Positions 15,073-22,876 of a stretch of 64,000 bases of DNA are shown here, piece by piece. A program made the translations under genes and the position numbers. The notes below the pieces were generated by a model that worked only from the letters and a program-made list of their open reading frames with translations, searched no databases and was not told the DNA's origin. Positions within the stretch are counted from its first letter, which is position 1. The number at the start of each line of letters is the position of its first letter. The stretch is from Lachnospiraceae bacterium (GTDB taxonomy: Bacteria > Bacillota > Clostridia > Lachnospirales > Lachnospiraceae): assembly GCA_017405805.1 (NCBI GenBank), contig JAFQZU010000039.1, forward strand, positions 1-64,000, written 5' to 3'.

Positions 15073-16863
15073 ATGGATAAGGAACAATTCCTGGAGGTAT
15101 ACCGCCATTCGCTCGCGCATATTCTGGCGAAGGCAGTCATCGAGATCTATGGGAAGGAAGTGCAGTATGCGATCGGGCCGCAGATCGCGGACGGCTGCTA
15201 CTATGACTTTGTACTTCCCGCCGCCATCACGGAAGGTGATTTCAAGACCATCGAGAACAAGATGCGCGAGATCATTAAGAGAAGAGAGGCATGGAGAGTA
15301 GAAGAGGTCACCAAGGAGAGAGCGCTGGAGATCTTTAAAGATCAGAAGTTCAAAACAGAACTGATCCGCGATCTGCCGGATGACGAAGTCATTACGGTTT
15401 ATTATACCGGAGAGGACTTTGTGGATCTCTGCCGCGGGCCGCACATCGACAACTCCCAGCTTCTCATGAGCGTGGCTTTCCAGGTGAAGTCGGTCTCCGG
15501 CGCTTACTGGAGAGGGGACGAGCACAGGGACCAGATGCAGAGAGTGTATCTGTATGCTTTCCCGGACCAGAAGCAGCTAAAAGAGCACCTGAAAATGATC
15601 AAGGAGGCGATGGAGCGCGATCATAAGAAGCTCGGACCGCAGCTCGAGCTGTTCATGTTCAACGAGACCGCACAGGGAATGCCTTACTGGCTGCCCCGCG
15701 GCTGGAATCTGTATCAGGCGCTGATGCAGTATTCGAGAGATGTGCAGTACATGCATGAATATGAGGAGATCTCCGCGCCGGTGATCAACAATAACAAACT
15801 GTGGATCATCAGCGGCCACTGGGCGCACTATGTGAACAATATGTTCATCATCCCCGGCAAGGACGAGGATGAGAAATACTCGATCGAGGCAGTGGACACG
15901 ATGGCGGCCAAGCCCATGAACTGCCCCAACGCGATGATGGAGTTCAAGAGAAAGCCCCGTTCCTACAAGGAGCTGCCGATCCGCTACTCCGAGTATGACG
16001 TGCTCCACAGAAAAGAGAAGACCGGACAGCTCAACGGCCTTCTGCGGGTTCAGGAATTCCGTCAGGACGATGATCACACCTTTGTGACCGAGGACATGAT
16101 CGAGGCGGAGATCGACGATATCCTCAGCATCGCGGACGAGATCTACAAGACTTTTGGCATCACTTACAGAGCCGAGTTCTCCACAAGGCCTGAGGATTTC
16201 ATGGGTGATATCAAGCTCTGGGACGACGCGGAAGCGGTCCTGAAAAAGATCCTGGACAAGAAATACGGCGAGGGAAATTACGAGGTCAACGAGGGCGACG
16301 GCGCTTTTTACGGGCCCAAGATCGACCTGCAGATCAAGGACGCGCTCGGAAGAGAGTGGCAGTGCGGAACGATCCAGCTCGACTTCCAGCTGCCCAGGAA
16401 TTTTGACCTCAAGTACACCGCGCAGGACGGATCGGAGAAGGTGCCGGTGGTCATTCACCGCGCGATCTTCGGTTCGATCGAGCGTTTCCTCGGCATTATC
16501 ATCGAGAACTTCAAGGGGATCTTCCCCTTCTGGATGTCTCCTTATCAGGTTGCGGTCGTGCCGATCCGTCCCGAGCACAACGAGTACGCGAAAAAAGTAG
16601 TGCAGAGACTGAAAGCCCTCCGCATCCGTGTTGAGGCCGACTATTCGGACAACAACATGAAGCAGAAGATCAAGAAGTTCAAGAACTATAAGGATCCGTA
16701 CATCCTGGTCCTGGGCGACAAGGAGGCGGAGAACGGAACGGTCTCCATCAACATGCGCGGCAGCAACAAGCAGATCAATGACGTTCCGCTTGCCAGGTTC
16801 ATCGACATGTGCATGCAGCTGAACATGGAGCACTCCATCGATCTGATCGATTCTGCGGAGTGA
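15073..16863 (+). CDS. thrS: Threonyl-tRNA synthetase lacking the TGS domain
   Basis: The 596-residue enzyme starts directly in the N2 editing domain (HSLAHILAKAV near residue 12, CRGPH near 120) and has the catalytic core with the zinc/motif-2 region (AAKPMNCPNAM, Cys near 284; FRQDDDHTFV) and the C-terminal anticodon domain (about 500-596). It charges tRNA-Thr with threonine. Full-length bacterial ThrRS carries an N-terminal TGS domain of about 60 residues, absent here; the start at 15073 has AGAGG upstream and only 27 bp to the previous gene, so truncation of the annotation is not the cause. No T-box leader is present. Confidence 0.95.
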   Translation: MDKEQFLEVYRHSLAHILAKAVIEIYGKEVQYAIGPQIADGCYYDFVLPAAITEGDFKTIENKMREIIKRREAWRVEEVTKERALEIFKDQKFKTELIRDLPDDEVITVYYTGEDFVDLCRGPHIDNSQLLMSVAFQVKSVSGAYWRGDEHRDQMQRVYLYAFPDQKQLKEHLKMIKEAMERDHKKLGPQLELFMFNETAQGMPYWLPRGWNLYQALMQYSRDVQYMHEYEEISAPVINNNKLWIISGHWAHYVNNMFIIPGKDEDEKYSIEAVDTMAAKPMNCPNAMMEFKRKPRSYKELPIRYSEYDVLHRKEKTGQLNGLLRVQEFRQDDDHTFVTEDMIEAEIDDILSIADEIYKTFGITYRAEFSTRPEDFMGDIKLWDDAEAVLKKILDKKYGEGNYEVNEGDGAFYGPKIDLQIKDALGREWQCGTIQLDFQLPRNFDLKYTAQDGSEKVPVVIHRAIFGSIERFLGIIIENFKGIFPFWMSPYQVAVVPIRPEHNEYAKKVVQRLKALRIRVEADYSDNNMKQKIKKFKNYKDPYILVLGDKEAENGTVSINMRGSNKQINDVPLARFIDMCMQLNMEHSIDLIDSAE

Positions 16864-16898
16864 GATATCCCTCAGGGACGGGCACATTAGGGCACATT

Positions 16899-19112
16899 AT
16901 GGAAGAGCAAAGAAAGACGATCCGTGTCGCTGCGGCGGTCATCCGCCGTGGCGATACCGTGTTCGCCACGCAGAGAGGATACGGAGATTACAAGGACTGG
17001 TGGGAGTTTCCCGGCGGAAAGCTCGAGCCGGGCGAGACGGCGCAGGAGGCCCTCGTGCGGGAGATCAGGGAAGAGCTGGACGCGGCCATCGCGGTGGGAG
17101 ACTTCATAACAACAGTGGAGTACGACTATCCGGACTTCCACCTGTCCATGGCCTGCTACTGGTGCAGTCTGGAGGCGGACCACCTGACGCTGCTGGAACA
17201 TGAGGCGGCCAGGTGGCTCCACATGGACGAGCTGGACCAGGTGGACTGGCTCCCGGCGGATCTTGCTGTCGTGGATGCGATCCGGAAGAAATGGTGGCAG
17301 AGGATCAGCGTGTACGAGATCTATGTCAGCAGCTTCCAGGACTCCGACGGGGACGGCTGCGGGGACCTGAACGGGATCCGGCAGCGGCTGGACTATCTGC
17401 GGGACCTCGGGGTCGGCGCGGTCTGGCTCACGCCGGTCTACGCTTCGCCCATGGTCGACAACGGCTATGACGTGTCCGATTATTATTCCATCAATCCGCT
17501 CTACGGGACCATGGAGGACATGGAAGCTCTCATCCGGGAAGCCGGGGAGAGAGGGATCCGGATCGTCATGGACCTGGTCTACAACCACACTTCTGACCAG
17601 TGTGCGTGGTTCATCGAATCTTCGCGGAGCAGGACCGGTCCCTACAGCGACTGGTATATCTGGCGCGACCCGGGGCCGGACGGAAGGGCGCCCAATAATT
17701 GGAGGGGGATTTTTGGCGGATCCGCGTGGACCTGGTGCGAGGCGCGGGGTCAGTACTATCTTCACACCTTCGCATCGGCGCAGCCGGACCTGAACTGGGC
17801 GAATCCGGAAGTCAGGAAGGAGCTGTACAGGGTGTCGAACTTCTGGCTTGCAAAGGGCGTCGGCGGCTTTCGCATGGACGCGATTCCCTACATCAAAAAG
17901 CCGGCGGTTCTCGCGGACGGGCCCGCGGACGACAGCGAGGGCCTTTCGGATATCCACGGGATGACAGCCAACACCGAGGGGATCCTGGACTATCTGCATG
18001 AGTTCAAGCGGGAAGTGACGGCGGGAAAAGATATTTTTACGGTGGCGGAGGCCAACGGGGTCAAGCCGGAGGAACTGCATCTTTGGGTCGGGAAGAACGG
18101 CGTCTTTGACATGCTCTTCGAGTTCAGCCATGTCAATCTGGAGTTCGAAGGGGCGGAGGTCTGGCACAAGGCGAAGGACTGGAAGCTCACGGACCTGAAG
18201 AAGGTGCTGACGGCGAGCGAAGCGGCGACCGCGGAGGACGGCTGGTACCCGGTTTTCTTCGAAAACCACGACAAACCCCGGTCGGTGAGCCACTATTATG
18301 ACGCGGGGGCGGATTCCGTGCTCGCGGCCAAAGAAATGGCCCTCATTCTCATGACCCTGCGCGGCACGCCCTTCCTCTACCAGGGGCAGGAGCTGGGCAT
18401 GGAAAATGTGTCCTGGGAGACGATCGGGCAATATAATGATATCAGCTCCATCTCACAGTATGAGACAGCCCTGCGTGAGGGCTGTTCGGAGGCCGAAGCA
18501 CTGCATTATCTCCATCGGTTCAGCCGTGACAACGCGAGAACGCCCATGCAGTGGGACGCTTCCGAAAACGCGGGCTTTACGCCCGGCACGCCCTGGCTGC
18601 CGGTGCACGGGAATTACCGTGCAGTGAATGCGGCGGCGCAGGAGAAGGATCCGCACTCTGTCCTGCACTGGTACAGGCGGCTTGCCGCGCTCCGCCGTGC
18701 GCATCCGGCCCTGATCGGCGGGGCATACAGGGAACTGTTTGCCGAGAGCGAAGAGATCTACGCCTTTGTGAGGGAAAATGGCGGGGAGCGGCTCGTGACG
18801 CTGGCCAACTTCAGCGGGAAAGCGGTGGAGTATAGGGAAGAGGCGCTGTGTGGGGGCGCCGGCTGCGGGAACGGTGCCGGCGCAGTTGGCGGCGGCGTCG
18901 GCGCAGTCGGCGGCAGAAACGGCGCAGCTGGCGGCAGAAACGGCGCAGTCGGCGGCGGAAACGGTGCAGTCGGCGGCGGAAACGGTGCGGTCGGCGGACC
19001 GGACGGACCGGCAGACGCCGGCCGTGCGCAGGTACTGCTGTGTAATTATGAGGACAACGGATTTCGTCCGGGGATACTCCGGCCCTATGAGGCGGTTTTG
19101 ATACGGTGGTGA
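16899..19112 (+). CDS. Fusion of a Nudix (MutT-like) hydrolase and a GH13 alpha-glucosidase
   Basis: The 737-residue protein begins with a MutT-like domain whose Nudix box GGKLEPGETAQEALVREI lies at residues 39-56 and continues REELD. At about residue 130 it runs straight into a GH13 oligo-1,6-/alpha-glucosidase: SVYEIYVSSFQDSDGDGCGD, VMDLVYNHTS, nucleophile Asp in GFRMDAIP, acid/base Glu in FTVAEANG and FENHDKPR. Near the C-terminus (about 660-702) the beta-domain is interrupted by repeats of NGAVGGG. No signal peptide: both domains are cytoplasmic. The ATG at 16899 is 35 bp after thrS with a weak AGGG site. The fusion is unusual; the likely roles are nucleotide sanitation and starch or isomaltose oligosaccharide cleavage. 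Confidence 0.9.
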   Translation: MEEQRKTIRVAAAVIRRGDTVFATQRGYGDYKDWWEFPGGKLEPGETAQEALVREIREELDAAIAVGDFITTVEYDYPDFHLSMACYWCSLEADHLTLLEHEAARWLHMDELDQVDWLPADLAVVDAIRKKWWQRISVYEIYVSSFQDSDGDGCGDLNGIRQRLDYLRDLGVGAVWLTPVYASPMVDNGYDVSDYYSINPLYGTMEDMEALIREAGERGIRIVMDLVYNHTSDQCAWFIESSRSRTGPYSDWYIWRDPGPDGRAPNNWRGIFGGSAWTWCEARGQYYLHTFASAQPDLNWANPEVRKELYRVSNFWLAKGVGGFRMDAIPYIKKPAVLADGPADDSEGLSDIHGMTANTEGILDYLHEFKREVTAGKDIFTVAEANGVKPEELHLWVGKNGVFDMLFEFSHVNLEFEGAEVWHKAKDWKLTDLKKVLTASEAATAEDGWYPVFFENHDKPRSVSHYYDAGADSVLAAKEMALILMTLRGTPFLYQGQELGMENVSWETIGQYNDISSISQYETALREGCSEAEALHYLHRFSRDNARTPMQWDASENAGFTPGTPWLPVHGNYRAVNAAAQEKDPHSVLHWYRRLAALRRAHPALIGGAYRELFAESEEIYAFVRENGGERLVTLANFSGKAVEYREEALCGGAGCGNGAGAVGGGVGAVGGRNGAAGGRNGAVGGGNGAVGGGNGAVGGPDGPADAGRAQVLLCNYEDNGFRPGILRPYEAVLIRW
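18879..19004 (+). repeat. In-frame 21-bp repeats (six units) inside the GH13 gene
   Basis: Six 21-bp units begin at 18879, 18900, 18921, 18942, 18963 and 18984, coding for variants of NGAVGGG. Units differ by a few bases; the last diverges at its end. Confidence 0.9.
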
Positions 19113-19118
19113 CTGCTT

Positions 19119-19706
19119 ATGGATGAAAGACTTGAAAAACAGCTCGCATTTTCCCTGGAGATCGACAAGGAAAAAAATATCTTCCGGCAGACCCACCTCT
19201 CGGGGCACGGAAGAAACGAAAATGACGCGGAGCACGCCTGGCATATGGCCATCATGGCCTATCTGCTGCGGGAGTATGCGAATGAAGAGGTCGATATCAC
19301 CAGGGTGATGCTGATGTGTCTCATTCACGATATCGTGGAGATCGATGCAGGCGACACCTACGCTTATGACGAGGAGGGGCTTAAGACCCAGAAGGCCAGG
19401 GAGGAGGCGGCCAAGGAGCGCATCTATTCACTCCTTCCGCAGGACCAGAAGGAGGAGCTGACGGCGCTTTTTGAGGAGTTCGAGGCGTATGAGACGCCGG
19501 AATCCAAGTTCGCCCACGCCATGGACAACCTGCAGCCCCTCATTCTCAATCACAGCAACGAGGGCAGCGACTGGAAGGAGCACGGGGTCACGGCGCAGAC
19601 GGTGTACGGGCGGCAGTCCAAGACGCGGCTGGGCTCGGAAAAGCTGTTCGAGGTGGCGGATGCGATCCTGCAGGAGGATATCAGGAAGGGAAATCTGCCG
19701 GAATAA
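19119..19706 (+). CDS. HD-domain phosphohydrolase (YfbR/HDDC2-like)
   Basis: The 195-residue protein has the HD-superfamily metal ligands: His in NDAEHAWHMAIM (about residues 35-46), HD in LIHDIVEIDAGD (about 67-78) and a late Asp in AMDNLQP. The spacing fits the HD_3 class, which includes 5'-deoxynucleotidases such as YfbR. The likely role is dephosphorylation of nucleoside monophosphates, which would fit beside the Nudix domain, but the substrate is not shown. It starts 6 bp after the fusion gene and ends the operon at a terminator. Confidence 0.88.
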   Translation: MDERLEKQLAFSLEIDKEKNIFRQTHLSGHGRNENDAEHAWHMAIMAYLLREYANEEVDITRVMLMCLIHDIVEIDAGDTYAYDEEGLKTQKAREEAAKERIYSLLPQDQKEELTALFEEFEAYETPESKFAHAMDNLQPLILNHSNEGSDWKEHGVTAQTVYGRQSKTRLGSEKLFEVADAILQEDIRKGNLPE

Positions 19707-19719
19707 GGAATAAGGAAAC

Positions 19720-19752
19720 GGGGCTGCCGCAATTTTCAAATGCGGCAGCCCC
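19720..19752. terminator. Bidirectional terminator
   Basis: A 12-bp perfect stem GGGGCTGCCGCA (19720-19731) / TGCGGCAGCCCC (19741-19752) with a 9-nt loop lies between convergent genes. Confidence 0.8.
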
Positions 19753-19782
19753 ATCTTCGCAGGTCTAATCTGAAATTTCTGC

Positions 19783-20922
19783 TCAATCCGAGATGTCCAC
19801 ATCCGGAGAGATCTCGATCCGGTAGTCCGGATACATCTCCCGAAGCTCCTTATACAGGATCTCAAGTCCCTCCCTCGGTCGGATGTCGAAGCTCATGACG
19901 ACGTCAAAAATCATCTCCTTCGCCTCCTCATCCAAATAGAAACCGTGCATCTGGACGGCCCATTCGTGGGACATGACTTTCTCCCGCACTTCTTTATAGA
20001 TCTTTGCGGCCGTATCGTTGCCGGTGTTATAGGAGTAAACTCCCACGCCCGTCAAAATCACGCCCGTCTCCTTTAAGACCCTTCTCTCCACTTTGCGCGT
20101 GAGCTTATCCAGCTCCCTGACCGTCATGGTATCGGGGAGTTCGAGGTGGACGGAGCCGAGGTTCTTGTCGGGGCCGTAGTTGTTGATGATCAGGTCGTAA
20201 GCCCCGTGCACTTCGGGTTCTTCACACAAAAGCCCCTTGATCCTGGATGTCAGCGCTTCGTCCGCACGCTTGCCGAGGATTTCGTCCAGTGTCTCCTTCA
20301 TCATCTCGATGCCCGACCTGATGATGATGACCGAAATGACGACGCCGACATAAGCTTCCAGCGAGATGCCGGTCAGCAGGAAAATAATGGCGCTGCCCAG
20401 AACGGAGGCCGACAGGATCGCGTCAAAAGTCGCGTCCGACCCCGAAGCGATCAGGGACCCGGAGTTGACCTTCTCGCCCTGGGACTTGACATATCTGCCC
20501 AGAAGGAGCTTGACCGCGATAGCCACGGCGATGATGATCAGGGAGACAGGGCTGTAGTCGGCGGCTTCGGGTTTGATGATCTTTTTGACGGATTCCACCA
20601 GGGAAGTGATACCTGCGTAAAGCACGATGCCGGAGACGATCATCGCGCTGAGATACTCAATCCTTCCGTACCCCAGGGGGTGCTCTTTGTCAGGAAGCTT
20701 TCCTGCCAGCTTGGTGCCCACGATCGTAATGATGGAAGAGAGGGCGTCCGAGAGGTTGTTGACCGCGTCCAGGATGACGGCGATGGAATGGGAGAGAAGC
20801 CCGACGGCGGCCTTGAAGGCGGCCAGCAGGATATTGGTCACGATGCCGACGACGCTGGTCCGGATAATGACCTGGTCGCGGCTCTCACTTCCCGTGGAAG
20901 GGGTATTGTTTGTTTCTGCCAT
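19783..20922 (-). CDS. Cation diffusion facilitator family transporter
   Basis: The 379-residue protein has six membrane helices with the metal-site motifs in helix 2 (ILDAVNNLSDALSS, about residues 50-63) and helix 5 (SGSDATFDAI), plus the HPLGYGRIEYL loop. A cytoplasmic C-terminal domain of about 180 residues follows, longer than in ZitB-type proteins; it contains a second segment (KEVREKVMSHEWAVQMHGF). It exports divalent metal such as Mn, Zn or Fe against protons. The ATG follows AAAGGAGC by about 10 nt. The gene stands alone, convergent with the HD hydrolase. Confidence 0.92.
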   Translation of the reverse strand: MAETNNTPSTGSESRDQVIIRTSVVGIVTNILLAAFKAAVGLLSHSIAVILDAVNNLSDALSSIITIVGTKLAGKLPDKEHPLGYGRIEYLSAMIVSGIVLYAGITSLVESVKKIIKPEAADYSPVSLIIIAVAIAVKLLLGRYVKSQGEKVNSGSLIASGSDATFDAILSASVLGSAIIFLLTGISLEAYVGVVISVIIIRSGIEMMKETLDEILGKRADEALTSRIKGLLCEEPEVHGAYDLIINNYGPDKNLGSVHLELPDTMTVRELDKLTRKVERRVLKETGVILTGVGVYSYNTGNDTAAKIYKEVREKVMSHEWAVQMHGFYLDEEAKEMIFDVVMSFDIRPREGLEILYKELREMYPDYRIEISPDVDISD

Positions 20923-21039
20923 GGTGGATGGTGCTCCTTTAAAACTTTGATGCTACATCTTTTATAACGCTGATATTTGTAAGAACAAGAGGTATCTTAG
21001 TACAGCAGATGAATTATTTCAACCGGATTAAGATGCTGG

Positions 21040-21171
21040 TCTGGGCGGTGCGGGTTGGCCTGGGCGGCGCGGCGGTCTGGTCGGCGCGGGTTGGTCCGGA
21101 CGGCGCGGGTTGGTCTGGGCGGCGCGGGCTGGTCTGGTCGGTGCGGCTGGTCTGGTCGGCGCGGGATTTGG
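21040..21171. repeat. GC-rich 19-bp degenerate tandem array
   Basis: Seven units starting at 21040, 21059, 21076, 21095, 21114, 21133 and 21151 follow the pattern TCTGGKCGGCGCGGGTTGG (17-21 bp each). The array lies between the 3' end of adenosine deaminase and the 5' region of the cation transporter. The period is not a multiple of three, so it is not a coding repeat. Confidence 0.85.
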
Positions 21172-21180
21172 CTGCTCCGC

Positions 21181-22158
21181 TCACGAGAGCTGCCTGCGAA
21201 GGCTGTCCTTGACTTCATCGGTCGTAAAAGCCGCGTCGACGGCGTTCAGCAGAAGCTGCCGCTCCTGTTCCGGCGTCAGTCCCAGCAATTCACGCATGTA
21301 GTGAAATTCCTTTTCAATGGTCGTATCTTCAATGCCCGGATCGTCGGTATTGACAGTCACGGGGATCCCCTCATCCATGTACCGCAAAAGCGGATAGTCC
21401 GTCATGTCTTCCACAGCATGCGTCATTCTGTTGCTGGTGGGACAGAGCTCCAGTGTGATTCCCTTTTCCTTTAACATTTCCATGACTTCGGGATCTTCCC
21501 GGCTCCTCACGCCGTGCCCGATCCTCGCGGCGCCGTACTCCACGGCAGCGCGAACGCTCTGCGCGCCGTCTGCCTCACCGGCATGAATGGTATAAGGAAT
21601 ACCATATGCGCGCGCTTTCTCAAACAAATTTCCATATCGGGAGGTCGGAAAAAGACCTTCAGCGCCGGCCAGGTCCATAGCGACCACGCCGCCGTCCGGC
21701 ACAAGATACCGGCGGGTCAGCTCCAGTGTCTCTTCATTGGCTTTCTCGTTTCCCTGACCGCGCATGCAGCACAGGATCAGGTTGGCCTTGAGAGCGGTCT
21801 CTTCAAGGCCTTTCAGAGCCGCTTTTACAGCGTCTTCCTGCGTCATGTCCAGCGCGGTGTGGAGCTGCGGCGCAAAGCGGATCTCGGCGTAAATGAGTCC
21901 CTGCGAGAGCAGATGGTCTCCCACAAGCCGCACGGTCTCCCGGAGACCGGCCGGGGTCTGCATGAGCAAAAGGGGCAGGGCAAAACACTCGAGGAAACTA
22001 TTAAGGCTCTCACAGTCTGGGGAAACGGTAAGCAGTTTCTTCAGGCTTTCATCATTGGAAACAGGCAAAGTGATATTCTGCAGGGCGGCGAGCTCTTTGG
22101 CCATAGCGGGTGTCAGAGCTCCGTCGAGGTGCAGATGAAGGTCGAGGTAAGAATGCAT
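21181..22158 (-). CDS. add: Adenosine deaminase
   Basis: The 325-residue enzyme carries the full set of zinc and catalytic motifs: HLHLDGA (residues 8-14), YTIHAGEADG (His and Glu), ARIGHGVR, LELCPTSN and VTVNTDDPGI. It converts adenosine or deoxyadenosine to inosine in purine salvage, in the cytoplasm. Its length is normal. The ATG at 22158 follows AAGGAGGT by 6 nt. It is divergent from glgA, and the 700-bp space between the two is filled by a tandem array. Confidence 0.95.
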   Translation of the reverse strand: MHSYLDLHLHLDGALTPAMAKELAALQNITLPVSNDESLKKLLTVSPDCESLNSFLECFALPLLLMQTPAGLRETVRLVGDHLLSQGLIYAEIRFAPQLHTALDMTQEDAVKAALKGLEETALKANLILCCMRGQGNEKANEETLELTRRYLVPDGGVVAMDLAGAEGLFPTSRYGNLFEKARAYGIPYTIHAGEADGAQSVRAAVEYGAARIGHGVRSREDPEVMEMLKEKGITLELCPTSNRMTHAVEDMTDYPLLRYMDEGIPVTVNTDDPGIEDTTIEKEFHYMRELLGLTPEQERQLLLNAVDAAFTTDEVKDSLRRQLS

Positions 22159-22180
22159 AGGGTACCTCCTTTTTATAATA

Positions 22181-22186
22181 ATTGTA
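22181..22186 (-). promoter_or_regulatory. -10 box of add
   Basis: TACAAT on the minus strand lies 22 bp upstream of the add start. The best -35 candidate 17 bp away (TTCCAG) is poor. Confidence 0.35.
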
Positions 22187-22232
22187 GCTTGAGTTGGGGA
22201 AAACTGGAAGGGGGGAGATGATTGAGTGGTGT

Positions 22233-22790
22233 GTGGTCATGGGAGGAGGGAAGGTGGTCATGGTGCCCGGAAGATTCTTTTGTATGCCCGGAGCTGGTGT
22301 TGTGGTCATGGGAGGAGAAAACGTGGTCATGGTGCCCGGAAGATTCTTTTGTGTGCCCGGAGCTGGTGTTGTGGTCATGGGAGGAGTAAGCGTGGTCATG
22401 GTGCCCGGAAAAGAGAGAAGCATGACCAGCCAAAAGCAGATGAAGGGTGTGTGGTCACAGAAGAAGGAAATGTGGTCATGGTGCCCAGAAAAGAGAGAAG
22501 CATGACCAGCCAAAAGCAGATGAAGGGTGTGTGGTCACAGAAGAAGGGAATGTGGTCATGATGCCCAGAAAAGAGAGAAGTATGACCAGCTAAAAGCAGA
22601 TGAAGGGTGTGTGGTCACAGAAGGAGAAAACGTGGTCATGGTGCCCGGAAAAGAGAGAAGCATGACCAGCCAAAAGCAGATAAAGGGTGTGTGGTCACAG
22701 AAGGAGGGAATGTGGTCATGATGCCCAGAAAAGAGAGAAGCATGACCAGCCAAAAGCAGATAAAGGGTGTGTGGTCACAGAAGGGTCCAT
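22233..22790. repeat. Composite 69/80-bp tandem array in a divergent promoter region
   Basis: GTGGTCA occurs 15 times, at 22233, 22254, 22302, 22323, 22371, 22392, 22451, 22472, 22531, 22552, 22611, 22632, 22691, 22712 and 22771. Members of a pair are always 21 bp apart. Pair-to-pair distance is 69 bp for the first two intervals and 80 bp for the next five. The 80-bp units also contain an inverted CATGACCA 29 bp after the second GTGGTCA, so each can form an 8-bp TGGTCATG/CATGACCA hairpin with a 20-nt loop. Units are nearly identical, with scattered substitutions. Confidence 0.92.
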
Positions 22791-22806
22791 ATTCCCGCAA
22801 CTTCAG

Positions 22807-22835
22807 TTGCGATTTTGCACACTCTACGGTATCTT
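22807..22835 (+). promoter_or_regulatory. Possible glgA promoter
   Basis: TTGCGA (22807-22812), 17 bp, TATCTT (22830-22835), 41 bp before the glgA start. Both boxes are imperfect. Confidence 0.35.
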
Positions 22836-22876
22836 AAAAGTGTAACTGTAAAACGATATTTCGCAAGGGGGGAACT

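Noticed and set aside
20997..21218. Minus-strand frame with RPDQP-like repeats
   Set aside because: It is the translation of the GC-rich 19-bp array running into the add 3' end in the wrong frame.
22233..22790. CRISPR array
   Set aside because: The intervals between the short repeats are themselves nearly identical, periods are 69 and 80 bp, and no cas genes are present.
22173..22837. Short frames in both directions within the 69/80-bp array
   Set aside because: The 80-bp period shifts frame at each unit and breaks the frames; no ribosome sites or conserved protein features were seen.
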